Assembly: GCF_011043775.1 (NCBI RefSeq)
Contig: NZ_JAAKXY010000003.1
Span: 744,001-808,000 of the forward strand
DNA: 64,000 bases
Reading direction: 5' to 3'
DNA from: Natronolimnobius sp. AArcel1
GTDB lineage: Archaea > Halobacteriota > Halobacteria > Halobacteriales > Natrialbaceae
The notes below the pieces were generated by a model. The model had not been told where the DNA came from and ran no database searches. It saw nothing but the letters and a program-made list of their open reading frames with translations. The position numbers and the translations under genes were made by a program. Numbering within the stretch: the first letter of the stretch is position 1; every line of letters starts with the position of its first letter. This document shows, in pieces, positions 18,148-27,495 of the stretch.

Positions 18148-18582
18148 ATGGCAGTCGAAGCTACGAGCGCAGGCGCAATCCTCTTCCGCGATACGCGGGG
18201 CCGGCGCGAGTATCTTCTACTCAAGAGCCGCCCGGGCGACTGGGAGTTTCCGAAGGGCGGTGTCGAAGGAGATGAAGAGCTACAGCAGACGGCAATCCGC
18301 GAAATAAAGGAAGAGGCAGGTATTGAAGAGTTCCGACTCCTCGATGGCTTTCGAGAAGACTACGACTACGTCTTTGAGGCGAACGGCAAAACGATCCATA
18401 AGACCGTTCATCTCTTTATTGCAAAGTCATTCGAAGCGAGCGCTGAACTTTCGAACGAACATCGCGACCTCCAGTGGCGCGACTATGAACAGGCCGTAAA
18501 CACCGTCACGCAGGACGGCCCACGAGAAATCCTCGAGCAGGCACACGTGTTCCTCGACGAGTGGGAAGAAGACGAGGAGTAG
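18148..18582 (+). CDS. NUDIX hydrolase, bis(5'-nucleosyl)-tetraphosphatase type
   Basis: A 144-residue NUDIX enzyme. The complete box G-x5-E-x7-REU-x-EE-x-G runs over residues 37-58 (G37, E43, R51-E52, E55-E56, G58). The flanking WEFPKGG and the aromatic-rich DYDYVFEANGK region resemble diadenosine tetraphosphate hydrolases. It would cleave dinucleoside polyphosphates in housekeeping. TATA-like tcttaacg lies about 28 nt before ATG 18148. It is followed 67 nt later by two DUF4013 membrane genes. Confidence 0.88.
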   Translation: MAVEATSAGAILFRDTRGRREYLLLKSRPGDWEFPKGGVEGDEELQQTAIREIKEEAGIEEFRLLDGFREDYDYVFEANGKTIHKTVHLFIAKSFEASAELSNEHRDLQWRDYEQAVNTVTQDGPREILEQAHVFLDEWEEDEE

Positions 18583-18649
18583 TCCGGCAGTCGACTCGAG
18601 TACTGCCACGAGCGTTATGTGACCGGCCTGCAAGGAGTCAGCTACAGCA

Positions 18650-19426
18650 ATGCAATCGGCCACCGCTATTCTCTCGTACCCAATCCGTGGCGCCGGTCTC
18701 GAGCGCATGCTCACGGGTAGTGTGCTCGTCCTCGGGTCTCCACTTATCCTCCCCGCGCTCGTGTTCGCGGGCTACTGTATCCGCGTCCTCGACTCAACGC
18801 TCGCCGGAGACGACGAGCCGCCCGCACTCGAGGTGCGCGAGAGACGCGAGTGGCAAACGCTGACGCGAGTTGGCGTCGGTGGTACTGCAGTTGCAGCCAC
18901 GTATCTGCTCGTGCCACTCGGTGTCGGCGCTGCAATCGCAGCCGGGGTCGCAGCCGTCGGCTACGCTGGCCTCGTTGCACTCGCCCCACTGGTTGGCGGC
19001 AATGATGTACTGATCTGGGGACTCAGCCTGCTTGCTGCCCTGTTCGCTGCACTCCTTGCGCTCGCGCTCATCGCCTCGAGTCTCGCTATCTACTACGTGC
19101 TGCCGGCAGCACTCGCGGTCTACGCTCACACCGAAACGGCCCGCGCGGCGTTCGACCGCTCGGCGCTCTGGCCGATTGTCTCGAGTCTCGAGTACGCTGT
19201 CGCGGTCGGCGTCCTCCAGATCATCCCGCTTGTCGTTGCCGTCGTCGCCGTCGCCGCACTCGTTTCGGTCGTCGGCATCGTCGCACTGCCGGCGATTCCG
19301 TTCGTCGCGGCGCTAGTGAGTTGTCGAGTGGTCGGTGCGGCTGTGACTGCATCGTCACCGACGATGCGCGGGAAATTGAACCGTGGAAGTGACAACTGGC
19401 CTTTATTTTTTGAGTCATCTAAGTGA
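18650..19426 (+). CDS. DUF4013 membrane protein
   Basis: A 258-residue, strongly hydrophobic protein with about five or six membrane helices. It starts with the DUF4013 signature (LSYPIRGAGLERMLTGSVL, then GYCIRVLDSTLAGDDEPPAL). The role of this archaeal/bacterial family is unknown; it resembles small multi-span proteins that may organise or permeabilise membranes. A second member follows immediately, so the two probably arose by duplication and may act together. The C-terminal half is more Val/Ala-rich than in the partner. Confidence 0.82.
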   Translation: MQSATAILSYPIRGAGLERMLTGSVLVLGSPLILPALVFAGYCIRVLDSTLAGDDEPPALEVRERREWQTLTRVGVGGTAVAATYLLVPLGVGAAIAAGVAAVGYAGLVALAPLVGGNDVLIWGLSLLAALFAALLALALIASSLAIYYVLPAALAVYAHTETARAAFDRSALWPIVSSLEYAVAVGVLQIIPLVVAVVAVAALVSVVGIVALPAIPFVAALVSCRVVGAAVTASSPTMRGKLNRGSDNWPLFFESSK

Positions 19427-19464
19427 ATAGTTTTAATATGTGACTCTACTTTGAGCTGAACAGA

Positions 19465-20151
19465 ATGCTTGAAGATGGCCTTTCGTATCCGGTTCGTGGG
19501 GAGTGGGTCGGCCGAACAATCATTGGTTCCGTACTTGGATTTCTCTCATTTCTATTGATACCAGTCGTTTTCCTAATGGGATACTTCGTCAGAGTACTCG
19601 AGACAACGGTTGCGGGAGCTAACGAACCACCTGCGTTTGAAGACTGGGGCGAACTCTTCATAAAGGGAATCAGCGCGATACTGATCGGTTTAGTTTACTC
19701 GCTTGTCCCGGCGATTCTCTACGTAATCCTCGTCAGCGTCCTTCTAGGCACCGGCGGGGCGCTCGGTGGCGACGGTGGCGTCCTCGCGGGGCTCGGATTC
19801 ATGTCCATGCTGACGTTCATCCCGTTGATGATGTTTATCTCCTACATCGTCCCGGCCGCGCTGACAAATTACGCACGGACGGGCGACATCAGCGCCGCAT
19901 TCGACATCGGCGTCATCAAGTCAGTCGCATTCAGCGTCGACTATCTGGTGGCAATGTTGTTGCCCATCGTTGTCGGCGTCGTTGTTTGGGTCGCTGCGTT
20001 CGTCCTCGCAGTGACGATCATCGGTCTGCTGTTCGTGCCGGTGCTGTACTTCTACATGTACGTGGCAATCTTCCGGATGTTCGGGTCCGCATTCGCCAAG
20101 ACGGACCCCACGACGCAGACCGACTCGGTCACCGCCGCACAGTCGACCTGA
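19465..20151 (+). CDS. DUF4013 membrane protein (second copy)
   Basis: A 228-residue paralog of the preceding gene, with LSYPVRGEWVGRTIIGSVLGF and GYFVRVLETTVAGANEPPAF matching the same N-terminal signature. About five hydrophobic helices are visible. It has its own TATA-like ttttaatatg about 29 nt before the ATG, so it can be expressed separately. Divergence from its neighbour is high outside the signature, indicating an old duplication. Function unknown. Confidence 0.84.
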   Translation: MLEDGLSYPVRGEWVGRTIIGSVLGFLSFLLIPVVFLMGYFVRVLETTVAGANEPPAFEDWGELFIKGISAILIGLVYSLVPAILYVILVSVLLGTGGALGGDGGVLAGLGFMSMLTFIPLMMFISYIVPAALTNYARTGDISAAFDIGVIKSVAFSVDYLVAMLLPIVVGVVVWVAAFVLAVTIIGLLFVPVLYFYMYVAIFRMFGSAFAKTDPTTQTDSVTAAQST

Positions 20152-20314
20152 TTTTGAATCCGATTCTCGACGGAATCGATACTCACCTAGTCATATTTTC
20201 GTCGAGTACGGCCACTCGTGGTCCCGAACACGGACGAGTCTAAATTTCCGTTCCGGCAAGGAGCTTACCGATACCCTCGAGTCGAACTCACCGTTGGTTC
20301 GGCCGCTCAGCTAC

Positions 20315-20749
20315 ATGGACGACGAGCCGGTGATCCGCTGGATTGATGATCGGGATCTGTTTCTTGGAAATGTGCTCGCGGCCGACCCGACGCGTCACGA
20401 CCGGCAGTTCACGTTCGTAGTGTCTCTCTCGAGCGAGGCCGCGCCGCGTACGACGCACCACCGACCGCTCACCGACGGCCGCGGAAACGACTGGACCGCC
20501 TTCGGGGAGGCGGTCGACACCGCCCGCAACTGCTACCGTCGAGATGGGGCGACGCTGATCCACTGCAAGGCGGGGATTTCACGCAGTAGTACGGTAATCG
20601 CGACGACCCTTGCCGCGGAAGACGGGCTTCCCTTTCGGGTAGCGCTCGAGCGCGTGCAGGACGCGCGCCCGCTGGCGATACCCCATCCTGCGCTCCACGA
20701 ACTCGCCGTGGTGTACCTCGCTTCAACCGCCGGCACGGAGCGGATGTAA
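20315..20749 (+). CDS. Dual-specificity-type protein phosphatase
   Basis: A 144-residue cysteine phosphatase. The signature HCKAGISRSS places catalytic C84 and R90 from ATG 20315; an upstream TTG at 20294 is a weaker start. The general-acid Asp is probably in the PLTDGRGNDW region. It would dephosphorylate Ser/Thr/Tyr-phosphoproteins in the cytoplasm. No kinase is adjacent, so targets are unknown. Confidence 0.87.
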   Translation: MDDEPVIRWIDDRDLFLGNVLAADPTRHDRQFTFVVSLSSEAAPRTTHHRPLTDGRGNDWTAFGEAVDTARNCYRRDGATLIHCKAGISRSSTVIATTLAAEDGLPFRVALERVQDARPLAIPHPALHELAVVYLASTAGTERM

Positions 20750-20812
20750 ACGAAAACCCGACGATCCGTGACCGAGTAGCCTTTGCTCTCTCAGTCCGAA
20801 GGATGGCAAGAC

Positions 20813-21892
20813 GTGGCTACAGATTTCGCCGACTCCGAGTTCGCCTTCGAACTGCGAACCTGCCGGTGGGCCGAACGCGAGTGGCCTCCGGACGGCGACA
20901 GCGACGCCCGCGCTGACACCGCCCACATCGTCGCCCGGCAACTCGGGACCAAACGCCGCCGCTGGGACACTATCATCCTCAAGTGCAACCCAGATTCTCT
21001 CCGCCAGCGCGCGAAGTTCGGACCAAAGCGCCTCGAGAGCGACCACCTGCACATCGTCCGGAACGCACCCGCGGAGTGGGCCTACTACCGCGACGCGCTC
21101 CCCCACCCCGGCTACCCCTGGCGGTACGTCCGCGAGGCGATTCACGAGGTCGACGACCGCGGGATTCTCGAGACCCGAAAGAAAGGCAACCGCATCGAAA
21201 TTCGGCGCACGTGGCCCTACCCCGACTGGTGCGAGCGCATCGTCGCCATCGAGAACAAACCCGATCTGGATGCGAGCGCCGCCCGCGCACTCGGCTCACA
21301 ACTCGAGTACGACGTCGCGATGGCGCTGGCCGACGAGGTCTGGGTCGCCACCCGGCAAACCGGCGAGCGCGTCGAGCCCGTTCTCCTCGAGGACTTGCCC
21401 GTCGAAGCGGGCGTGCTGGCGCTCGATCCGGACACGCTCGAGGCGGATGTGGCCTGGTACCCCCGCAATCTCGGGGTTGACGAGCCGGGGACGCGCATTC
21501 TCGAGCGGCCGGACGACGGCGCTCACGGGAGTTCAGCAGCGCGATTCGAGTACGTTGATCCGCAACAAAAGGCCGACAAACGGCTTGCAATCGCCGAACG
21601 CGCCTACGAGCGCGGCTGGCGCTCGTTCGTCAATACGATGCGCCCCGACTGTCGCTATTTTGAATTGCAGGCAGCCGATGGGGCGCAGTTGCTTCCCCAC
21701 TGTGGGGCAACCGGCGCATGCCAGACTGCTGCGAAGTGTTCCGGCTCCTGTCCCGACTTTCAACCGGAACCACCTATCTGGCGGACCAAGGGGTGGCCAC
21801 TCGAGGGCGGGCCAGGAAAGCGTCTCAAGGCGTTGCTCTCGGAGCGTCGCCGTGAGCGACGGCCGGGAGTTGACGAGACGTCTCACGAGTAA
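20813..21892 (+). CDS. DUF5787 family protein, possible Fe-S PD-(D/E)XK nuclease
   Basis: A 359-residue haloarchaeal family protein, from GTG 20813. N-terminal FAFELRTCRWAEREWPP is the family start. Residues 137-149 contain YPDW followed by VAIENK (D138, E147, K149), which looks like the metal and catalytic residues of PD-(D/E)XK nucleases, and is followed by a helix and strand (EYDVAMALADEVWVAT) as in that fold. Near the C-terminus C280, C297, C303, C309 and C313 form a cluster that could hold an iron-sulfur site or zinc. The family assignment is by recall; the nuclease reading is inference. Confidence 0.68.
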   Translation: MATDFADSEFAFELRTCRWAEREWPPDGDSDARADTAHIVARQLGTKRRRWDTIILKCNPDSLRQRAKFGPKRLESDHLHIVRNAPAEWAYYRDALPHPGYPWRYVREAIHEVDDRGILETRKKGNRIEIRRTWPYPDWCERIVAIENKPDLDASAARALGSQLEYDVAMALADEVWVATRQTGERVEPVLLEDLPVEAGVLALDPDTLEADVAWYPRNLGVDEPGTRILERPDDGAHGSSAARFEYVDPQQKADKRLAIAERAYERGWRSFVNTMRPDCRYFELQAADGAQLLPHCGATGACQTAAKCSGSCPDFQPEPPIWRTKGWPLEGGPGKRLKALLSERRRERRPGVDETSHE

Positions 21893-21896
21893 CGGA

Positions 21897-23381
21897 CTAT
21901 CCGAGTACATGTTCAGCGGCGATTTCGCTGCCGATAACGCACGCAACGGTCCCGAGCCCCGGCCACGTGGTGTCGCCGGCGAGGTAGAATCCGTCGACAC
22001 CGATATCGTGTGGCACCGCTCGCTGGTTGGTGTTTGCCATCGTTTGTCGATAGCCGCCCACTGCTCCGCGTGGGCGGTTCGTAAACGTTTCATACGTAAC
22101 CGGGGTTCCGACTTCGCAAACGACGGGATCCGAGGCGAGATTCGGATAAACCGTTCGAGCAGCCTCGATAAGACGGTCTCGGATATCGTTCTTGCGTTGC
22201 TCGTACGAATTCTGATCGGGGTCCCACTGCTCGAGGTCACAGTGCGTCGAGAGCATCACCGCGCGATACCCCTCCGGGGCGGATACGGTATCGCCGGGAT
22301 CGGAAACGGTGATGAACATGTTGTTGCCGTCCCCCAGTGGCTCGTCGTACGTCGGCAGCACCTGATGGTGCGTACTCTCGTGATCGTCCACCTCGTGCGC
22401 TGGGACGCCCAGGAACACGACTACCGCACCACCCTCGTGGGCCTCCATCATCGAGATGTGGTGATCCAACGAGTCGCCGACGATTGATGGTGCGATTCGC
22501 TTGGTAAGGTTGATCGGAACGGCGCTGACGACTTGCTCGGCGTGGTACACCCCGCGAGCAGTTTGAATCCGGAACGCCCCCGCTTCGCCCGTGATCTCCG
22601 TGACGAGGTGATCGGTGCGGATCGTACCGCCAAGGTCTAGATACTGCTCCTCGAAGGCGCGCCAGAATCCGTACATGCCGCCGGTCGCTCGACCGATACC
22701 AGCCCGTCGGATCGTGCTTCCGAGGACCGAATTGATCAGCGGTGCCTCCTCGAGTGTCGTGTGGACTGTATCTTCGACGAGCATGGCAATCATGTGCCGA
22801 AGCGCTCGCTCATCGGCGACATCGTAGGCGTCCAGCGCATCGGCCATCGTCCAGCGTAGATACCGGAGTTGGGGCAGGTCTCGAAGTCCCACTGCGTTCG
22901 CGTTCCGAACGACATCGCCCGGCGTCTGGACGGGTAATTTCACGCCCTCTCTGGTAATCCGCCAGAACGTTTCGGAGAGATCGTCCAGAAAGGAGTAGAA
23001 CTCACGGTGGCGGTCGCTGTCCCCAAGTTTCGCCGTCCGTTCCCGTTCCCACTGCTGTTGATCGTGATAGAGTGTGACGCGGCGGTCGGGCAGCCAGACA
23101 TCGTACGCGTCCTGTACCGTGATATCCGGCGGCTCGAGGCCGATATCAGCCAGTAACTGTCCACCGACGCCGCCCTCCTGAAAATCGACCAACGTCGTCG
23201 CGCCAACGTCGAACGCGAATCCGTCGGTGCGATAGTAGCCAGCACATCCACCGATGTGCTCGTGCTGTTCGAGTACCACCGTGGAGACGCCTGCCGCCTG
23301 TAACCGGGCCGCCGTACTCATTCCTGCAACACCACCGCCAATAACCGCGACAGCAGTGGACTCCGGGGACGTGTCAGTCAT
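21897..23381 (-). CDS. CrtI/phytoene desaturase-like FAD oxidoreductase
   Basis: A 494-residue flavoprotein. The N-terminal dinucleotide fold reads VAVIGGGVAGMSTAARL with EQHEHIGGCAGYYR after it, and the C-terminal GVDGFYLAGDTTWPGLGTVACVIGSEIAAE is the FAD-binding end of carotenoid desaturases/isomerases. It may desaturate or isomerise carotenoids or act on another isoprenoid. No carotenoid genes are adjacent. ATG 23381 was chosen; GTG 23390 would add three residues. It is convergent with the DUF5787 gene, only 4 nt apart. Confidence 0.82.
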   Translation of the reverse strand: MTDTSPESTAVAVIGGGVAGMSTAARLQAAGVSTVVLEQHEHIGGCAGYYRTDGFAFDVGATTLVDFQEGGVGGQLLADIGLEPPDITVQDAYDVWLPDRRVTLYHDQQQWERERTAKLGDSDRHREFYSFLDDLSETFWRITREGVKLPVQTPGDVVRNANAVGLRDLPQLRYLRWTMADALDAYDVADERALRHMIAMLVEDTVHTTLEEAPLINSVLGSTIRRAGIGRATGGMYGFWRAFEEQYLDLGGTIRTDHLVTEITGEAGAFRIQTARGVYHAEQVVSAVPINLTKRIAPSIVGDSLDHHISMMEAHEGGAVVVFLGVPAHEVDDHESTHHQVLPTYDEPLGDGNNMFITVSDPGDTVSAPEGYRAVMLSTHCDLEQWDPDQNSYEQRKNDIRDRLIEAARTVYPNLASDPVVCEVGTPVTYETFTNRPRGAVGGYRQTMANTNQRAVPHDIGVDGFYLAGDTTWPGLGTVACVIGSEIAAEHVLG

Positions 23382-23444
23382 ACGGCCCACTATTGATTAG
23401 AATACTATCAGTTTTAGGGTCGAGTAAAACTCGAGACGGTATCA

Positions 23445-23852
23445 CTACACGGGCTGGAACGCCACGACGCGCTCACCGGTCGTTTCCGACACTGTCACCG
23501 CAACCTCGACCTCGAGTCCCTGCTCGATATCCTCGAGGTCGATCTCGACCACTTGGCCGGTCATCCGTACAGGACCGAAGTCCGCGATGGCGGTCGCATA
23601 CGGGGCGTCGTCTGCGAACGAGGGTGTCGCGACGTGTGTGACGGTATAGGTCGCGATCTCGCCGGGTTCCGGCAGTGGTTCCTTGGTGAGGGCTGTCGAG
23701 CCACACTCGGGACAGACCTGCCGCGGCGGCAGCGAGCCGTGGCCCGCGTCGCACTCGAGGTAGTACGCTTCGTGTGCTTCGGCGGCGTCGAGCCAGTCGT
23801 CGAAGCCGGCGTCGCGGACGTTCTCGGAGTCGAGTTCGGAGTGGTCGCTCAT
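23445..23852 (-). CDS. Zn-ribbon OB-fold protein (DUF35)
   Basis: A 135-residue DUF35 protein: an N-terminal helix, a zinc ribbon (C34, C47 and C50, with H38 nearby) and a C-terminal OB fold. DUF35 proteins are acyl-CoA-binding partners of thiolases. In archaea one bridges acetoacetyl-CoA thiolase and HMG-CoA synthase. Its ATG overlaps the stop of the thiolase gene by 4 nt, so the two are almost certainly one complex. Confidence 0.9.
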   Translation of the reverse strand: MSDHSELDSENVRDAGFDDWLDAAEAHEAYYLECDAGHGSLPPRQVCPECGSTALTKEPLPEPGEIATYTVTHVATPSFADDAPYATAIADFGPVRMTGQVVEIDLEDIEQGLEVEVAVTVSETTGERVVAFQPV

Positions 23853-25015
23853 GCGGTGACCTCCAGAACGTGGACCACTGCGCTCGCGACTGTGCCACCC
23901 GCGTTGTGTGCCACGCCGGTCGTTGCTCCCTCGACGTGCTCACTGTTTGGATGGTCACCCGCGAGCAGCGTCGCTACCTCGGCGACCTGCGAGACGCCAG
24001 TTGCACCGACCGGGTGGCCCTTGGCTTTCAACCCACCCGAGAGGTTGATTGGTGTCTCACCGTCGGCCGTCGTCCGCCCATCTCGAGCGGCCGAGATGCC
24101 CTCGCCGACCTGCTCGAGGTCGAGTGCCTCGAGGGCGAGCACTTCGGCGATAGTGAAACAGTCGTGGACCTCTGCGAGGTCGACGTCGTCCGCGCCGATA
24201 TCGGCGTCGGCGTAGGCCTGTGTGGCTGCCTCGCGTGCGGCGGGCGAGCGCGCAAGGTACTCGCGGTCGTGCAGCGCCATCCGATCACCGCCCTGGCCCG
24301 TCCCGGTGATCGCCACGGGTGCCTCGAGGTCGTGTTCGTCGGCGTATTTCTCGCTTACGAGGACGACGGCGGCCGCACCGTCAGAGAGTGGACAGGAGTC
24401 GTACAGTCCGAGCGGACTCGAGACCGTGGGTGCCTCGAGAACATCCTCGACGGAGAGGGCGCGCTGGTACTGGGCTTTCTCGTTGGTGAGTGCGTTCTCG
24501 TGGTTCTTGGCGGCGATGTGTGCGAGGTCCGCGCGGTCGCCGCCGTAGGTCTCGAAGTAGGCGGTGGCCATCAGCGCGTACGCCCCGGGGAAGGTCATCC
24601 CGGCTCGGACTTCCCAGAGGTCGTCAGCCGCGATTGCGAGTGCTTCGGTCGCGCCCGCGGTACCGAGATTGGTCATCCGCTCTGCGCCGCCGACGAGCAA
24701 CACGTCACACTCGCCGTTTCGCAGTCGAATCACGGCATCGCGAAGCGCCATCCCGCTCGAGGCACAGGCGGCTTCGTACCGGGTTGCGGGCGCGGTGACG
24801 CCAGCGGCTTCGGCCATCAGCGGCCCCTGGTGACCCTGGTGCTCGGACAATTCGCCCATGAAATTGCCGTAGAGGACGCCGTCGACGTCATCGCGAGGAA
24901 CGGCGCTGTCCTCGAGGGCGGTGGTGCTCGCCTCGGCAAATAGGTCCCGACTCGTCCGTTCGGGGTACTCACCGAACGGGGTCAGTCCGGTCCCAGCAAC
25001 GCGTACGCTACTCAT
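23849..25015 (-). CDS. Thiolase family protein (acetyl-CoA C-acyltransferase)
   Basis: A 388-residue thiolase of the archaeal type that lacks the longer loop domain. The acylated nucleophile is C84 in YEAACASSG. The catalytic His/Cys set is in LAEVHDCFT and KAKGHPVGATG. With the DUF35 partner it could make acetoacetyl-CoA for the mevalonate pathway or act in acyl-CoA breakdown; no HMG-CoA synthase is in the window. ATG 25015 is preferred to a GTG two codons upstream. Confidence 0.9.
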   Translation of the reverse strand: MSSVRVAGTGLTPFGEYPERTSRDLFAEASTTALEDSAVPRDDVDGVLYGNFMGELSEHQGHQGPLMAEAAGVTAPATRYEAACASSGMALRDAVIRLRNGECDVLLVGGAERMTNLGTAGATEALAIAADDLWEVRAGMTFPGAYALMATAYFETYGGDRADLAHIAAKNHENALTNEKAQYQRALSVEDVLEAPTVSSPLGLYDSCPLSDGAAAVVLVSEKYADEHDLEAPVAITGTGQGGDRMALHDREYLARSPAAREAATQAYADADIGADDVDLAEVHDCFTIAEVLALEALDLEQVGEGISAARDGRTTADGETPINLSGGLKAKGHPVGATGVSQVAEVATLLAGDHPNSEHVEGATTGVAHNAGGTVASAVVHVLEVTA

Positions 25016-25187
25016 ACGCACACCTACCCCGTCGACGGGTTAAAACTCGGTGGTTGGTATCACGACACGAACGCTGGCATCGTCGCTGCACATCTGCACA
25101 ACACAATATCTGTTTCACAAACATAATTGTGCTAACACTGCCTGCCTGTTCCCTGTTATTTATCCGCTCGGTTTCGAATATGTGGTT

Positions 25188-26258
25188 ATGGACAGTGTTC
25201 CGTTTGATCTCGATGTTCTTACCGAGTTGACCGAGACGAGTGGCGTGCCCGGCTACGAAGACCGCATCCGCGCCCGCGTCATCGACCACCTCGAGGACAG
25301 CGTCGACCGCGTTCGGACCGACGCGATGGGCAACGTCGTCGGCACGCTCGAGGGGGAAGACGACGACTACTCGGTGGCCGTTGCGGCGCACATGGACGAA
25401 ATCGGCTTCATGGTTCGACACGTCCGCGGGGAGGAAGACGGTCCTGGTTTTCTCGAACTCGACGCACTCGGCGGCTGGGATGCACGCGTGCTCAAAGCCC
25501 AGCGGGTGACGATCCACACCACGGAGGGCGATCTGCCGGGCGTCATCGGCTCGCCGCCGCCCCACACGCTCGATGAGGACGACCGGACGAAGACACCGGA
25601 GGTCGAAGACGCGTTCGTCGACCCCGGCCTCCCCTACGAGGTCCTCGAGGAGCGCGTCTCGCCGGGCGATCTTGTCACGATGGAACAGACGACAGAACTG
25701 ATGGGTGAGACGGTCACCGGGAAGGCACTCGACGACCGGGTTTGTCTGTTCGCCATGCTCGAGGCGGCTGAGCGGCTCGAGGACCCCGATGTCACCGTCC
25801 ATTTCTGTGCAACGGTTCAGGAGGAAGTCGGCCTGCGCGGCGCACAGGCACTCGGCGTTGATGTCGATCCCGACCTCGCGATTGCCCTCGATGTGACTGT
25901 TGCAAACGACGTGCCCGGATTCAAAGCCGGCGAGCACGTCACCAATCTGGGTGAGGGAACCGCGATCAAGCTCAAAGACTCGAGTGTCATCACGAGCCCG
26001 AAGGTCCATCGCCGACTGCAGTCGGTCGCCGACGACGAAGAAATCGACTCCCAACTCGAGATTCTGCCGGCTGGCGGCACTGACACGGCCGGGTTCCAGA
26101 ACGTCGCAGGTGCGAAACCGGTCGGTGCGATTTCGATTCCGACGCGCTATCTCCACACCGTCACCGAGACGGCTCACGTCGACGACATCGCTGCGACGAT
26201 TGATCTGCTCGAGGCGTTCCTCGCAAGCGAAGACGGCGAGCACGATTACACGCTCTAA
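25188..26258 (+). CDS. M42 family glutamyl aminopeptidase/TET-type metallopeptidase
   Basis: A 356-residue co-catalytic metallopeptidase, probably a large self-compartmentalising oligomer trimming peptides. Metal and catalytic residues appear as AAHMDEIGF (H68), GKALDDRVC (Asp bridge), VQEEVGLRG (catalytic Glu) and ALDVT. The final metal His is in RYLHTVTE. TATA-like gttatttatc is centred about 27 nt before ATG 25188, supporting a leaderless start; sequence upstream in frame is not family-like. Confidence 0.92.
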   Translation: MDSVPFDLDVLTELTETSGVPGYEDRIRARVIDHLEDSVDRVRTDAMGNVVGTLEGEDDDYSVAVAAHMDEIGFMVRHVRGEEDGPGFLELDALGGWDARVLKAQRVTIHTTEGDLPGVIGSPPPHTLDEDDRTKTPEVEDAFVDPGLPYEVLEERVSPGDLVTMEQTTELMGETVTGKALDDRVCLFAMLEAAERLEDPDVTVHFCATVQEEVGLRGAQALGVDVDPDLAIALDVTVANDVPGFKAGEHVTNLGEGTAIKLKDSSVITSPKVHRRLQSVADDEEIDSQLEILPAGGTDTAGFQNVAGAKPVGAISIPTRYLHTVTETAHVDDIAATIDLLEAFLASEDGEHDYTL

Positions 26259-26312
26259 AAATTCGAGCGAACACATCACTGGTTTTAACAGAACAGCCAC
26301 AAACGGTCAGCT

Positions 26313-27479
26313 ATGAATCGACGCCGACTCCTGTTCGGCAGCGGTGCCCTCCTCGCACTCGCCGGCTGTGTTGAGACGCTCGAGACGGATTCGACCGGAA
26401 CGTCGCCGGAGTCTGAGGACAACGCAACGGATGCTGACGAGACTGCAAGCGACGATGAACACGAAGACGACGAACACGAGGTCCCTCCCGCAGCGCGTGA
26501 AACCGGCCGAGACGTCCTCGTGGTAAGCCTCACTGGTGACACTGAAACCGCACTGAACTACGTTCCCGCAGCCTATTTCGATTCGGTGGACGACGCCGAG
26601 TGGGAAGAACTCGTCGAGCAATCAACCCCACCCGAGGAAGTTCACGCGATGACGCTCGAGAACGCAATCTCCGACGACGAGTTCGTTGCAGACCTCGAAG
26701 CCGATGACGAGTTCGATGGCACGGCGACGGCAGCATACGTCCTCGAGTTCGAAGTCGACGTTGAGGTTGACGGAGAACGGATTGACCGCCCAGCGAGGGT
26801 TACCGTCCTCGAGATTGACGACGAGTGGTATGGGTGGGCCGAGCAGTTCAGCACGCAGCGGTCCGAGCCACAGGCAGCGATCGATATCGACAAATCTGAC
26901 GACACGACGGCAACGTTGACGCTCACTTCGAAGCCAGATGACGTGGTTGTGGGCGTTCGCGGCGGCGACATCGACGATTCGGCTGAGTACCAGTTCGATG
27001 CCGTCGGCGACTCGCTCACACTCGAGACGAGCGATGTCGGCAGCGGCCAGTTTTCGGTGATCGGTCACTATGAAGACGACGAGGACCACGCGGCGGTCGT
27101 CTCTACGTTTACGCTGACTGATCCGGCTGCGTGGGCGGACGTAACTGAAATTACGCTCGAGCCACAGACCGCCGGTTGGATCGGCGTCGAACCGACCCAC
27201 ATCGAGGGCGTTGAAAATCCGGATTTGGTGCTCGAGGAAGGCAGAGAGTACACAATTGCCCAAGAAGGCGGCGATGGTGCCATGCACGACCTGCAGTTGT
27301 GGGACGAGGACGAGGCAGTTGTCGACGACTACGCGACTGAACTGATCGATGATCCGGACGCCCGGCAGGAACTGTCAGTGACTGCAACCGAGGAACTGGC
27401 GGCGTACGTCTGTGAACCTCACGAAATGACGATGCGTGGCGAGATCGAAGTCGTTTCGGAGTTCGATTTCGACAACTGA
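26313..27479 (+). CDS. Lipoprotein with C-terminal cupredoxin (halocyanin-like) domain
   Basis: A 388-residue exported protein. The N-terminus has RRRLLFGSGALLALAGC, a Tat-type and lipobox signal with the lipid-modified Cys at about residue 19, then an acidic linker. The middle has DUF6517-like alternating strands with no family I can name confidently. The last 100 residues resemble a blue-copper domain: His in AMHDLQLWDE, then Cys, His and Met in YVCEPHEMTMRG. It could carry electrons at the outer membrane surface. TATA-like ttttaac lies about 27 nt upstream. Confidence 0.75.
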   Translation: MNRRRLLFGSGALLALAGCVETLETDSTGTSPESEDNATDADETASDDEHEDDEHEVPPAARETGRDVLVVSLTGDTETALNYVPAAYFDSVDDAEWEELVEQSTPPEEVHAMTLENAISDDEFVADLEADDEFDGTATAAYVLEFEVDVEVDGERIDRPARVTVLEIDDEWYGWAEQFSTQRSEPQAAIDIDKSDDTTATLTLTSKPDDVVVGVRGGDIDDSAEYQFDAVGDSLTLETSDVGSGQFSVIGHYEDDEDHAAVVSTFTLTDPAAWADVTEITLEPQTAGWIGVEPTHIEGVENPDLVLEEGREYTIAQEGGDGAMHDLQLWDEDEAVVDDYATELIDDPDARQELSVTATEELAAYVCEPHEMTMRGEIEVVSEFDFDN

Positions 27480-27495
27480 GTCTTGCGGGACGCGT

